The position numbers were made by a program, and so were the translations under genes. Below the pieces are notes generated by a model. The model saw only the letters and a program-made list of their open reading frames with translations. It had not been told where the DNA came from and did no database searches. This document shows, one piece after another, positions 1 through 10,328 of a stretch of DNA of 25,795 bases. Source of the stretch: Syncephalis plumigaleata (taxonomy: Eukaryota; Zoopagomycota; Zoopagomycetes; Zoopagales; Piptocephalidaceae); contig JAIXMF010000184.1 in the NCBI GenBank assembly GCA_025201365.1, positions 1 through 25,795 on the forward strand. Direction: 5' to 3'. How positions within the stretch are numbered: position 1 is the first letter of the stretch; each line of letters opens with the position of its first letter.

Positions 1-631
1 TCTAATCTAGTTGATTACTTACAGTCAAAGTAATACGCTGGTAATATACGCGCTACTTGTCCATCTGATAATACCACGGTGAATGGTTGTTTCTTTACGG
101 TCATTGATGGAAACAGATCAATAGCAATCACTTTAACTTGTTCATTTCTAATTATCATTATTACTAGTTGTTCATATGTATATACATATATATATATACA
201 TATATAACGCAATACTCACCTGCATTGTGCCAACCAATTAATCAATCTACTACATTGCTTGTAATATGCCATACTAATCACCGGTTTATCACTGTCGAGT
301 GTCCATGCTTCTGTCGTGGTTCTATTCACTTCTTTTAATAGATTGTCACCGGTTAAGAATCTTGATCGTCTTAAACCACCATGAGTAGAGCTGTACAGTC
401 TATGGGTTGTCCGCTAGTTATATTAGCCTATTTGTTGTTGAAGTTGCTTTCCCTAAATGCAGACCAAGTGTCCTACTTACCGTAACGCTTTCTTATAAGC
501 CTGTGGACCGGCTATAATGGCGCGTCTATTTAACCCATACTTATGGTAAGTATATATAGTTCATTATTGCTCCATGCAAATACCGTTTCTTACACTAGAG
601 GTCGGCAAGTGCCAACAAATAGCAATGCCAT
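1..631 (-). CDS. Unrecognised multi-exon protein, 5' part only (runs off left edge)
   Basis: I do not recognise this protein. Splice signals support a minus-strand gene with exons 631-594 (ATG at 631), 525-481, 390-220 and 147-23, then a GTAAGT donor at 22 leading out of the window. Donors are GTAAGA (593), GTAAGT (480) and GTGAGT (219); acceptors end ATAG, ACAG and TTAG. Phases agree at every junction and give about 126 residues without a stop. The protein starts MALLFVGTCRPLV, has a basic middle (GGLRRSRFL) and ends with a well-ordered block (VKVIAIDLFPSM, FTVVLSDGQVARILPAYYFD). That looks like beta-strands of a folded domain. The least certain part is exon 1: a GT two bases earlier (595) would need a different acceptor. 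The gene is divergent from the TAN1-like gene across 145 bp, so they probably share a promoter. Confidence 0.5.
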
Positions 632-776
632 AGATTTGTAATTGAATATCGATAAAGGATTCACAATTGGAAAAGCCTTGTAACATCCGCGTTGTTTACA
701 ATTAAAGTATCGCAAATAAAGAAAAAAAACAACTCTCCACCAAAAATCGTTTTCTTTTCTCTCACTTCTAGCGAGT
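632..776. promoter_or_regulatory. Short divergent (bidirectional) promoter region
   Basis: These 145 bp separate two start codons that point away from each other (631 on minus, 777 on plus). The stretch is AT-rich with an A-run (721-728) and a pyrimidine-rich tract (750-768) just before the TAN1-like ATG. I see no clear TATA box. The promoter role is inferred from gene arrangement alone. Confidence 0.45.
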
Positions 777-2157
777 ATGTCGTCTGGAAAACGTACAGGT
801 CAATCACAATCCATGAAGGATAACAAGCGACAAAAGGGACGTAGTTTCTTTGCGATACAGGCAAGTACACGAACGAGATAACGTATGGCTATTACGCGTG
901 TTGACCATAACATATTATTATCACTATTATTATCAACTAGGCTAAACGTGATGCAGGTCGAGCTGCTGGGTTTGGCATGGAGCCTAATCAGTCGGGATTC
1001 TTTATTACTTGTACTCGCGGTAAAGAAGGACGTTGTGTAGGCGAGATGTACGTACTATTGAATGAGGTTCGTATATAGTCATTATGCTATCAAGGATGTT
1101 TACTCATATATATATATATATATATCATGTTGATCAATATTAGTATGCAGAACAACTATATCCCGATAGTGTAGATGGCAAAGCATCAATAACAAACGAC
1201 AACGATAATATAGCAGCAGCAACAGCATCAGAATCGACAGAGATCAAACCGTTGTCGGTTGAAGATGAAATAGCCCAGGAATTGGCTAGTATGCAACAGG
1301 CTAAAGAGAAACAGACACGTCTTTTCACTTCACTTAATACTAGTACGGAATGTGGTATGTTGAACTATAATAGCAATGGTGATTGTTATTATTATACGAC
1401 AACATGTAACTAGATATTTATTACGATTATATGTATATGATCATTTGTCAGTTGTATTCATTCGTACTAGACCACCGGTAGAACCAGTTAGTATGGCAAT
1501 GACAATGTTGCGGGATTTCGCAGATACTCAGAAGCAGCGTACTCGGTAGGGAACAGAATAATATATATAATAGCAATAGTAGGACGTATCTATACGCTAG
1601 TATACTTACACTCGAGGAACATATCTAGGTATACCAATCGTATTGTACCAATCACACTTACTTGTCGATCTAGTCTCGATGACATAGAACAGATGGCCAC
1701 CACTGTACTTGCACCTATATTCCATACGGAGGATGCTGCCACTAATCCAATCAAGGTAATTGTTATATACATTTTAGATGATTAACCTATACGACTAGCA
1801 CTTTTCTAATCTCGCTCATCGTATTTGCTAGTTTGCTATTCAACCAAAAATTCGTAACTGCGATCGAGTTGATCGTGACGAGTTGATCCGTTTAATTGCT
1901 CGTATTGTTGGACCACATCACAAGGTGGATCTTAAACAGCCTGATCGTACAATTATCGTTGAAGTATTAAAGGTACGCGATATCTAGAGAATTGATCGAG
2001 TTAGTGCATTACTAATCTTTTATACACGCGCGCATGTATCATTAATATTTAGAGCGTTTGCGGTATGAGTGTGGTCGAACATTACAACGAATTGAAACGT
2101 TTTAACGTCTACATGTTAACCTCATCTACAACGGCAATAGAAAGTAATAAAGAGTGA
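777..2157 (+). CDS. TAN1: TAN1/THUMPD1-like tRNA acetyltransferase adaptor (THUMP domain)
   Basis: Tan1/THUMPD1 proteins bind tRNA through a THUMP domain and guide the Kre33/NAT10 acetyltransferase to make N4-acetylcytidine at position 12 of tRNA-Ser and tRNA-Leu. Seven exons read without a stop: 777-860, 941-1066, 1144-1354, 1452-1545, 1629-1755, 1832-1972 and 2053-2157, giving 295 residues, close to yeast Tan1. The basic N-terminus is followed by the family block GFFITCTRGKEGRCVGEMY (about residues 48-66) and NEYAEQLYP. A low-complexity acidic linker (about 79-120) comes next. The THUMP part begins near VVFIRTRPP and includes RYTNRIVPITLTC, then KIRNCDRVDRDELI, HHKVDLKQPDRTIIVEV and the C-terminal CGMSVV. 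Intron 1 starts with GC (CAG|GCAAGT) rather than GT. Intron 2 starts GTTCGT; its acceptor at 1143 is preferred over the CAG at 1150 because it restores the conserved YAEQLYP. An (AT)n run lies in intron 2. Confidence 0.93.
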
Positions 2158-3171
2158 GACTCATGTATTGCCGCGTATTATATTGAGTGGAATACTTTCT
2201 AATCACAGCAATTGGTAATAATGATAATCATTCACGCCACATAGCTTATATATATTAATAACATGTACGCAAGTGTGTGTGTGTGTATCTATTTCATGTG
2301 TAAGAAAGATGATCAATGCTTATTTAATTGAGCCATCCCTTGACAGTTGACCTGCAAAAGATGTGAGTATTAACAGTGTAGGGTGTGGCTCAATGGTGAA
2401 CAATGGAGACAAATACGAGAAAACATGTTCAATGTAATTGGAAAAAACAACAACAGCCATGCTAGGTGATGGATGCGAACGGAATGGACAATAAATGTAG
2501 ATATGGACGTGCATTGATCGTTGTAAGGCGGCGAAAGAGACGAAGGCGATGATATAGAGATAGAAAGAGAGAGAGAAAGAGAAAAGAAAGAATGATAGAT
2601 AGATAGATAGATAGATAGATAAGGGCCAAATATGTTGGATGTGAACAATATGAGAAAGAAATAATGAAATAAAACGGTCTTTAACTAGTAGTAGTAGTAG
2701 TAGTAGTAATGAGGAGAGAGGAGAGAGGATTGATGAACCAACAAGCAATTGCATTCCACCTATATATATGCATATATATATGGGGAATAGCAATAGTAAT
2801 AACAGTAGCATGATGGCTGCACGGTAAAAGGAGTAATGATCGTTTACGTATATAATGGCACATATACATACATAAAACAGTGTCTTTTTTCTTCCAATGA
2901 CGATGGTACATTATGGACATGTCCATCTATTAGTACAGGAATATATACGTCCTAAACTATAAACACCGTGCCATCATGCAATCCAAACCTACTCTACTAG
3001 AAAGTACGAAGCAGCAAAAAATTGACAAATAATAAGATAGACATATCGAAAATAATATGCTATAATATATATAGATATAGATATAAAGAGGAGGAGCAGA
3101 GTAAAATGTATATACATGCATACAAATTACACGCATTTTTGCTCTCTCACTCTTCTCATAGACGAGGTCAA
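2158..3171. repeat. Convergent 3' spacer with microsatellites
   Basis: This spacer lies between the 3' ends of the TAN1-like and Whi3-like genes. It holds a (GT)n run near 2273-2286, a purine-rich GA tract (about 2555-2590), a (GATA)n run at 2594-2621, an (AGT)n run at 2687-2709, GA-rich 2711-2728 and AT-rich runs near 2761-2781 and 3062-3085. Reading frames here are made of repeat-derived Leu/Ser/Tyr/Ile stretches with no domain, so I call no gene. Confidence 0.7.
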
Positions 3172-5601
3172 TTAAAGTGCTTCCATTAGCCAACGGAATG
3201 AAGGTGGCTCCTGCATTGGACTTGATGCGGCACTGCCAGGATTACCGTTTGCACTCGCGCCTGCATTACCGTTCATGGCATTCGATGAGGCACCGGTTCC
3301 ATTCGAAGATCCATTGGTCATGGTACCATTGCCATTATTGCTACCGTTGTTATTGTTGCTATTGCTATTGCTATTGTTGCTCGTAGCAAGTGATGGAGCA
3401 GCCGACATTGACTGAGTCATGGGGATGTTGCCTATACCGGCGGTGTTGGAGGTGAGTCCGGATAGGGACAAACGGCCAGGACCGGCAGTCATGGGTACAC
3501 CGGGACCACTGCCACTTTCTAAGCGCTGTTTCATGGCGACAGCTGCCTTCAATTGAGCCAATTGCTGTTGTTGCGCCAACGATAGATGCGAGTGTCCGTT
3601 AGTTGCTGTTGATAATGAGGAGAGATGAGCTTGGCGCAATTGCTGAAGTTGCTGTTGCTGTTGCTGATGATGATGATGATGACTATGTTGTTGCGATTGT
3701 TGTTGTTGCTGCTGCTGCTGCTGCGAAAACTGTTGCGAGTTGTTTTGCGAGGATGAAGATGAAGATAATGGTGTTGCCGTGGTAGGCGTCGATGGTCCAA
3801 AGTTTTGACGTACACCCAGCGGATTCTTCGAATAACTAAGACGAATGCCGCCCTTGATTGAGTTACTTAGTGGTACGCCGTATAGCTCATTCATGGCGTG
3901 AGTAGCGCAGGGAATGTCGTCGAATTCCACGAAGCACATGGGACCTGTTCCGGGTTTCGGTCGGAAGCAGAGACGTTTGTAGCCACGCATGCGGGAGAAT
4001 AAACGACGTAACTCGTCCTCTTGCGCGTTCACCGGCAGATTACCGACATAGAGCGTGTTGCATGGTGGATTCTGATCCGCAGGAATTGGATTACGTGGTG
4101 CGGTAATGGCTGGTGCAGACATGGGACCTACCGCCGGGGTAGTTCCATTGTAGAGTGTATTCAACTGCGTATTAATGGTAAGTTGATTGAGACGACCATT
4201 CAATGGTGTAAGCTGGTCATCATTGCTCGTGCCATTGGCTGCTGCTGCCGCCATGACACCCGCTGCTATTGAGGCTTGTCCAGAAGCCTTCAAATTAGCG
4301 CTGCTAGAGGCACGTTCAGCCGCATTACCATTAGTTATTGTGCCGCCGCTGATCTCACGTCCGAAAAAGGTGCGTGTAGTGGCACTTGTGGAATTGGATC
4401 TCGATAGCATTGGATAACCATCACCGTTGCTTGAGGTGGAACCATTCGAAGCAGCCGCAGCCGCCGCAGTACTTGGTGCACCACCACTGAATGACGTATT
4501 AGATGAGAAACCATCCTGACCATTGGCTAAACGTCCCACCGGATGACTGAAACTCATGCTACGTGTGGTAGGTGTACCCACCATTGGCGATAGATTCGAT
4601 AGGTCGAAACGACGATTTTCATCACCGGTAGGCGACATGAATGCATCGCCAAAGAAATCAAAGCTATTGCTATAGTCCTTGCGCATCAGCTCACCACCCA
4701 ATGATCCGGGTGTAGTTGGTACCGAGTAGAATGCATTAAATGCCGCGGATTCCGATACATTCTGATGGAATCGTTGCGAGGCACTAGCAATGGATGAAGC
4801 GCTACGATCGGTGGGGAGGATAGGGAAACCGATGCCGTTACCCGATGATGCGCTAGTTGGCGCGCTACCCACTTCGAAGCCATTACTAAGCGTGGTGATA
4901 CGTTTCATTTGCAGATTCTTCTTGGCTAATTCTGCACGAAGTACCGCGCCCGATTGAAGATCTACCTTACGACCGTTGAGTACGTTTCGTGCTTCTAACG
5001 CCGTTAGACGAGTGCGGAATTTGGCAAAACCAATGCGAAGTGGCTTTTTCTGATTGCTATTATTGACGATAGCTGCTGCACTAGCGGCACCACCGCTATT
5101 ACTGGTAGCAGTGGATGCAGTGACACCAGCGGTAGCGCTAGCAGCAGTGGTGGCAGCAGATGTACCTGATGTATTCGTGGCATTACCGTCGTTGCTAGAG
5201 GTCTCCTCCGAGTTAGCGGTCGGTGGGGGTGTTTTAAGCATGGCCGCCTCAAATCCCGGACAAAATGTGAACATATTCTGGAACTCACGCTCCGTCATAT
5301 CATCGGGGAAACCAACAACGAAAATCGTGCAAATATCATCAGATGGAGCAATTCCTGAGGCGCCGGGAGCAGGAGCGGGTAAACCAGGAGCAGGCGGTAA
5401 GATCGTTGCACTTGTGGTAGTCGACATTGCAGGTGTGCTGACACTTGCCGCCAATGCTGAGGATGCTAGCACCATTGATGCAGTAACAGCGTCGGAAACA
5501 GCCACAGCAGCTGATGAGGTGACGGGAGCCTGACTAGTTAGCGATGCACTTTCTCCGGCCAGACTTGTAGCTGCCGTTCCATCACTACGATTATTGGCCA
5601 T
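3172..5601 (-). CDS. Whi3/Scw1-like RNA-binding protein with two RRMs and a C-terminal Q/H/N-rich tail
   Basis: This single-exon frame of 809 residues belongs to the fungal Whi3/Scw1 family, which binds mRNAs (G1 cyclin and cell-wall transcripts in yeasts) and controls their translation and location. RRM1 begins at about 89 with [19 protein letters not shown]. It is interrupted after about 124 by some 60 low-complexity residues and resumes at [20 protein letters not shown] (189-208). RRM2 (about 513-593) has [32 protein letters not shown] and [16 protein letters not shown], the most diagnostic block. The N-terminus (1-85) is Ala/Ser/Thr/Pro-rich. The middle contains [12 protein letters not shown] and several SP/TP sites. 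After RRM2 come poly-Ser, poly-Gln, a five-His run and more Gln (about 612-660), then a possible helix around [14 protein letters not shown], then Asn/Ser/Gly repeats. The C-terminus is SFRWLMEAL. The ATG at 5601 is the only sensible start. Confidence 0.92.
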   Translation of the reverse strand: MANNRSDGTAATSLAGESASLTSQAPVTSSAAVAVSDAVTASMVLASSALAASVSTPAMSTTTSATILPPAPGLPAPAPGASGIAPSDDICTIFVVGFPDDMTEREFQNMFTFCPGFEAAMLKTPPPTANSEETSSNDGNATNTSGTSAATTAASATAGVTASTATSNSGGAASAAAIVNNSNQKKPLRIGFAKFRTRLTALEARNVLNGRKVDLQSGAVLRAELAKKNLQMKRITTLSNGFEVGSAPTSASSGNGIGFPILPTDRSASSIASASQRFHQNVSESAAFNAFYSVPTTPGSLGGELMRKDYSNSFDFFGDAFMSPTGDENRRFDLSNLSPMVGTPTTRSMSFSHPVGRLANGQDGFSSNTSFSGGAPSTAAAAAASNGSTSSNGDGYPMLSRSNSTSATTRTFFGREISGGTITNGNAAERASSSANLKASGQASIAAGVMAAAAANGTSNDDQLTPLNGRLNQLTINTQLNTLYNGTTPAVGPMSAPAITAPRNPIPADQNPPCNTLYVGNLPVNAQEDELRRLFSRMRGYKRLCFRPKPGTGPMCFVEFDDIPCATHAMNELYGVPLSNSIKGGIRLSYSKNPLGVRQNFGPSTPTTATPLSSSSSSQNNSQQFSQQQQQQQQQSQQHSHHHHHQQQQQQLQQLRQAHLSSLSTATNGHSHLSLAQQQQLAQLKAAVAMKQRLESGSGPGVPMTAGPGRLSLSGLTSNTAGIGNIPMTQSMSAAPSLATSNNSNSNSNNNNGSNNGNGTMTNGSSNGTGASSNAMNGNAGASANGNPGSAASSPMQEPPSFRWLMEAL

Positions 5602-6521
5602 TGTAAGCTGATATTGATATTGCTATGTGTGTGTGTGTTTGTGTGTTTGTATATAAACGAATGATTACGGTTGCTCGTTTAAAGTGAAAGTGCGTGATGA
5701 CAATATCAACAAGTAACCGTGAAGAATAAATGCACAATAAATGAAGGTTTTTGTGTGTGTGTGTGTCGATGAAAACAAGTGTGAACCTATACAGGAGATA
5801 TCACACGTGTGTGTGTGTGTGGGTTTACTAGTACTAGCGAGAGTGTATATGGACGAGTTATAGTGTTGTTATATAGTAATGCGCTTGCCAGAAATGCGAG
5901 GCAATATTGTCGATGCAGATGCTAAAATGCAAATGCTAGAAATGATCACTAGATGTATGTTAAATGCAAGAGAATATTATGCTGTTAGTATATGTACACA
6001 ATGAATAAATGTAAGCAGTTAAGCAAACAAGATGGAAATATGATGATGATGATGATGATGATGATAGTATGATCGACAATGAATAAACCTGTTTTTATGT
6101 TCCATTAGGTTCTAAAACATGAATGCAAACTATCATCGTATTATATAGAATTTCCTATCTGATTATCATGATAATTATAAATGCTAGTGCATTCAAGTTC
6201 TAGACCCGTCTAAAACCAACGAGTCGACAAAATTGTCTAGAGATAGAGAGCGCATAATAAAACGCCGTGAAACATGGCTGATTACGCAGCAAACACGCAT
6301 GTATCAAATGTGCCAAATAGATGCATATCTATCCAATCATTATCTCCATCATCATCATCCATATATTGTATGCTTTTTTGCACCGCACATATATGGCATA
6401 TATGCATCAAGCTCACCAACAACACCAGTATCACTTACCAACAACAAACGAGACGTTTTAACAAAACGCTCAAACAAAATAATAGGTAGACGACACTACC
6501 AATATGATGAAGTAATAAAGA

Positions 6522-6566
6522 AAGAAGAGAAGAGAAGAGAAGAGAAGAGAAGAGAGAGAGAGAGAG
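6522..6566. repeat. AGAAG/GA purine microsatellite
   Basis: About five AGAAG-type units are followed by a run of GA dinucleotides. The tract is all purine on the plus strand. It lies inside the divergent spacer, not in a gene. Confidence 0.85.
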
Positions 6567-7362
6567 GAAAAACAAGCAAAGAAACGCTCACTATGTCTTT
6601 TATGTCAGAGAGTGAGTTTATTTGTTGTGCTAAAGTGCAGAGACGAAATGATGAAGACGATAATGATGAAAAGATGAAGTATGGTTACGAGACAGAGTGA
6701 AAGAGATAATGGAGTGTGAGATATTGAGGAATAACAAGTAAGACGAGTGTGAACGGCCGAATAAATGAACTAACGGACGAACAATATGAAATGGCAGGAG
6801 AAGGAAAAGAATAGCCAACGAAGCAAGAGGTTCAACGTGCGACTGAGTGTTATTTGAATGTGTGTGTGTGTGTGTGCGCATATAGGATAGTAATTGTTCA
6901 TTGGTGCAAGGATGAATAGGAGAATGTGAGTGTGAGTGTGTGAGCGGCCTTTTTTCTTCTTCTGTTGGTCGGTCTGTGGGGAAACCGGATACTGACCTGC
7001 TGCAGTTTTACTCTGACAGTTTCTGAGTGGCTCATTTCAATACAATAGCAATATGAACAAGTAGCGGTATCATCATCACCAATACAATAGAATGGAGGCA
7101 TACATAGACACGCGCACTTGCATGTCGTTCATGTGCCACCATTACCACTATCACTACCATACACGCACCCAAACGCCCTTATCTTTATTCTACAATAAAC
7201 TCGGCAATGCTATGAGTTAAGCAGGGCACCCTTGATCATCTTTAATACTAAATTGGAAAGATGCGATGATCATGATGTTGCAAAGTTGTTAGTAGTTACC
7301 GGTGTTTCATGGTTATTCATTTCCATTATAAATGTAATGTACACTAGTGTATTACAATGATA

Positions 7363-7366
<4 letters not shown>

Positions 7367-7399
<33 letters not shown>
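7367..7399. repeat. (GA)n microsatellite
   Basis: About 16 GA units lie roughly 290 bp upstream of the lactone-oxidase ATG. Long GA tracts can act as promoter elements in some eukaryotes, but nothing else here shows that this one does. Confidence 0.9.
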
Positions 7400-7403
<4 letters not shown>

Positions 7404-7686
7404 TGGTAGCTATTCGATAGACTAGGGCTATACGTGTTCGTTGGCCATTCCTGAACCCATCCATACTAAATGAGGTAGGGTCCAGGTAGACTTATGCCAT
7501 TGACGTGGATGGCATGGTACACGTGCCACGCACACTGTCTATCCCAAGAGGGATGGCATCATTATCATCATTATCATCATCATCATTTGATGTGTATGGT
7601 CGGATAAAGCGGACATTTTGCTTTTTTTTACTTTTATCGTTTCTTAGAAAGGTTTTGTATTTGTGGTTTGTTTTACTCGTTGAGTC

Positions 7687-9587
7687 ATGGCAAATAATAG
7701 CGGCAATAGTAGCAATGGCAGACTCAGAACAAGTGCCACTTATCGTAAGGGTGTACACTTTGAGAACTGGGCCAAAACACATGGATGTCGACCTGAACTG
7801 TTCTTTGAACCAGAAACTGAAGCACAAGTAGTAGAGGTAATAATATTCTTACTTCCCTCTTTGTCTTGCTTCTGCTCCTTTATCATCTATTAACCTCGAT
7901 ATCATATGCCTTGAACTGATGTACATTATGGATGATATGGTGATACGACGTATACATGATAGATTGTGAAGCAGGCACGTGCCCAAGGTAAAACTTGTCG
8001 TGCTATTGGTGCAGGTCATTCGCCTTCGGATTTGGCTTGCACCAACGAGTACATGATTGGTACGGATCGATTGAGTCATTTCTTGACGGTAAGCAGTGAA
8101 TTAGTCATCACTACCATTATGATACTAGTGATGGCGGTTATTAGCTACATCTATTGACATGATTGTATATGTACAGGTTGATCATGCTAGTAAACGTGTA
8201 TGTGTTCAAGGTGGTATGCGTCTATTTGATTTGCACAAGCATCTGGCGAAACATCAGCTGGCTCTAAGTAATTTGGGATCCATTTCCGATCAAAGTATCG
8301 CTGGACTAATCACATCAGGCACTCATGGCACTGGTGCCAACTACGGCATTCTATCCACTTTGGTATGTAGGATAGGAAGAGAAAGTGGTCAGCGTACATC
8401 TACCACATTGTATCTAATACGATTGCATTGACTCGATCGTGTAGGTTACCGAATTAACACTTGTCATTGCGGATGGTTCAGTGATAACATGTTCGAATGA
8501 AAAGTTGCCACGACTATTCCGAGCAGCTCAGTGTTCTCTCGGTGCTATAGGCATTATCGTTCGAGTGGAATTGCAGTGCGAGCCTGCATTCTTCTTGCAA
8601 GCCACCGAGGAATTGTGGACCATGTCCGATTTACTCGATCGATGGACGGAAATCGTACATTCTGCGGAACATGTACGTTTCTGGTGGTTCCCCCATTCCG
8701 ATCATGTCGTGGTATGGCGAGCCAATCGAACAACCGTCATGGTAAGTGGCGTTAATATGAATGGATATAGTAATTGAATTATAATAATAATAATAATTAT
8801 GTAGAAGAGTGGACGGACACCCGCTCTGAATTGGTTCCGTGATCGATTACTCGGCTATTACACGTATGAATTTGGTCTTTATTTGTCGAGATTCACTCCA
8901 AATCTACTAACTGCCGCCATTGAACGTTGGAAGATTGCCTGGCTACACCAGAAGCCAATTGTTACGGTGGGACCATCTCATGAAGTGTTCAACTTTGACT
9001 GTCTATTCAGTCAACGCGTTAATGAATGGGCCGTACCTAGTGTACAAGCACCCGAGGCTATACGACAACTGCATAAGGTGATCGAACCAAAAGCATTTCC
9101 CGTTCATTTCCCGATTGAAATACGCTTTGTGGCCAAGGATGATATTTGGCTTAGTCCGGCACAAGGTCACGACGTCTGCTATATCGGTGTTATCATGTAT
9201 CGGTAGGTTGCTATACCATTATTACCATCGTAGTAGTAGTAGTAGTTGTTGTTGTTGTTGATATTGACCATCAATAATCGCTAGTCCGTATAACAAGCCT
9301 GTGCCATATAAACGATTCTGGAACGCCTATGAGCATATCATGAAGGAGTTGGGTGGACGACCACACTGGGCAAAGGTACGTGCTATAAACTATCGATATA
9401 CACGAGTGTACTGATATTGAATGTATAGGAGCATGGTCTTGTGTATGAGGATTTGACTAAATTGTATCCTCACCTGGATGACTTTCTCGATGTGCGTCAA
9501 CAAGTAGATCCAGCAGGCATGTTTCTTAATGATTACATGCGACGTCACTTGTTGCCATCGAGTCAATTGGTACATGCTAAATTGTAG
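7687..9587 (+). CDS. ALO1: D-arabinono-1,4-lactone oxidase (sugar-1,4-lactone oxidase)
   Basis: This enzyme makes the last step of D-erythroascorbate synthesis in fungi, oxidising D-arabinono-1,4-lactone with FAD and oxygen. It is usually bound to mitochondrial membranes. Exons 7687-7836, 7963-8088, 8177-8362, 8445-8741, 8805-9202, 9285-9375 and 9429-9587 join in frame to 468 residues. All introns are GT-AG, 53-126 nt long. The N-terminal FAD-binding half has the VAO-family motif IGAGHSPSD, where His69 should carry the covalent FAD. It also has [36 protein letters not shown] and [17 protein letters not shown]. The C-terminal ALO domain has [18 protein letters not shown] and GGRPHWAK; the HWAK motif (413-416) is characteristic of the aldonolactone-oxidase group. 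Substrate (arabinono- rather than gulono- or galactono-lactone) is inferred from the fungal setting. The start is the first ATG after an in-frame TGA at 7681. Confidence 0.94.
9203..9284 (+). repeat. Intron 5 of the lactone oxidase with (GTA)n and (GTT)n
   Basis: The intron has a GTAGGT donor and a GCTAG acceptor, and carries adjoining trinucleotide runs (about 9230-9260). The runs are non-coding and probably vary in length between strains. Confidence 0.8.
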
Positions 9588-9726
9588 TGCAATGATTGTT
9601 TTGATATCGTAAGATATACGCTTTATTGAATTACAATAATAGCACATAATATAAATGAATTTGTTTATAACTTGTAGCCAATGTAGCAGCATTACTATTA
9701 CTCGTATTTCTCTCCACAATACAGGC

Positions 9727-9943
9727 TTTTTCCATCCAATTTGCGCGGTTAGCCTTATGTCTTTACGAATAAATAATAGTTATCGCTATCAATAAAGGAT
9801 CCATTACTAATACTGAATTGTTATTATTATCATGCTATGTCAATTGGCATTTCTACGGTGATAATGGTGTTAACAGTTGTGTTAATCTGTTTATTAATAA
9901 ACTGCAAAAGTGAAAGGATAAATGCGCAAATTGGATGGAAAAA
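9727..9943. repeat. 20-bp perfect inverted repeat flanking 177 bp (possible MITE remnant)
   Basis: TTTTTCCATCCAATTTGCGC at 9727-9746 reappears exactly as its reverse complement at 9924-9943. The heptamer CACAATA stands outside both arms, at 9715-9721 and 9944-9950. It touches the right arm but is five bases from the left. A small non-autonomous DNA transposon with a target duplication would look like this, but a lone copy and the offset keep confidence low. The inverted repeat itself is plain in the sequence. Confidence 0.55.
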
Positions 9944-10103
9944 CACAATAGTTTATCCGTCTGCATTATCATGTAGTGACATTATATCGACTCCGCTAAT
10001 TTAAGGTTGCCATTTAAGTACTGCGGATCTTCGCCTCAGAGAAAAGTGTACATGTGCTACATACTGAATATGGATAGCGCAGTTAATATACTCGACATGG
10101 TGG

Positions 10104-10194
10104 AGTTGTATCCAATCTGTTAATGGCAAGTACTGTCTTTGAAAAAACCCAGCTGTATTCAATCTATTAATGGCAAGTACAGTCTTTGAAAAAC
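10104..10194. repeat. Tandem duplication, two ~43-bp units with 47-bp period
   Basis: The segment starting AGTTGTATCCAATCTG (10104-10146) is repeated at 10151-10193 with four mismatches in 43 positions. Both copies contain TTAATGGCAAGTAC and end CTTTGAAAAA. They sit 40-130 bp upstream of the F-box TATA box. Confidence 0.85.
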
Positions 10195-10224
10195 AAGAAC
10201 AAGAACAAGAACAAGAACAAGAAC
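10192..10224. repeat. (ACAAGA)n hexanucleotide repeat
   Basis: More than five tandem ACAAGA units directly follow the second copy of the 47-bp duplication and end 8 bp before the TATA box of the F-box gene. Confidence 0.85.
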
Positions 10225-10232
10225 ATTGCTAC

Positions 10233-10240
10233 TATAAATA
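10233..10240 (+). promoter_or_regulatory. TATA box of the plus-strand F-box gene
   Basis: A perfect TATAAATA lies 89 bp upstream of the ATG at 10329, a usual fungal TATA-to-start-codon distance. The same octamer occurs upstream of the small secreted-peptide gene. Confidence 0.6.
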
Positions 10241-10328
10241 TGCCGCTTGTAGGTGAATAATCGCATGTAAAAAACCAATATCGCATTCTTACTTTTCTTC
10301 ACTTCCATCGTAGCATCCTCTCGCACCT

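Larger units (their letters stand above)
5602..7686. promoter_or_regulatory. 2.1-kb divergent spacer between the Whi3-like and lactone-oxidase genes
   Basis: Both flanking genes are transcribed outward, so the spacer must hold both promoters and 5' UTRs. It is rich in simple repeats: GT-rich tracts at 5622-5650, 5752-5766 and 5808-5821; (GAT)n at 6041-6065; an AGAAG/GA tract at 6522-6566; GT at 6857-6876; (GA)n at 7367-7399; and an ATC/ATT-rich stretch at 7557-7590. Frames inside it are repeat-derived (His/Ser-rich or Arg/Glu-rich), several lack an ATG, and none shows a domain. I see no tRNA and no clear TATA box. The spacer is long for this window, which fits a long regulated 5' region of the RNA-binding protein, but that is inference. 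Confidence 0.5.
9588..10328. promoter_or_regulatory. Spacer: ALO1 3' end, repeat cluster and F-box promoter
   Basis: A possible polyadenylation signal AATAAA lies at 9768-9773. The stretch also holds a 20-bp inverted repeat (9727-9746 / 9924-9943), a 47-bp-period duplication (10104-10193), a hexamer run (10192-10224) and a TATA box (10233-10240), each listed separately. I see no gene here. Confidence 0.6.

Noticed and set aside
2386-2450. tRNA-like A box (TGGCTCAATGG)
   Set aside because: There is no convincing B box, no acceptor stem and no anticodon arm downstream.
2320-2926. Minus-strand frames of 81-163 residues
   Set aside because: They are runs of Leu, Ser, Ile and Tyr made by translating GA, GATA and AGT microsatellites. 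There is no domain, and they overlap each other in different frames.
5054-5533. Plus-strand 159-residue Ala/Val-rich frame
   Set aside because: It is the exact antisense of the Ala/Ser/Thr-rich N-terminal coding region of the Whi3-like gene, whose RRM motifs fix the true strand.
6233-6700. Plus-strand 155-residue frame
   Set aside because: It has no ATG at its start, and its content comes from ATC- and GA-rich repeats. It shows no domain and no splice or promoter support.
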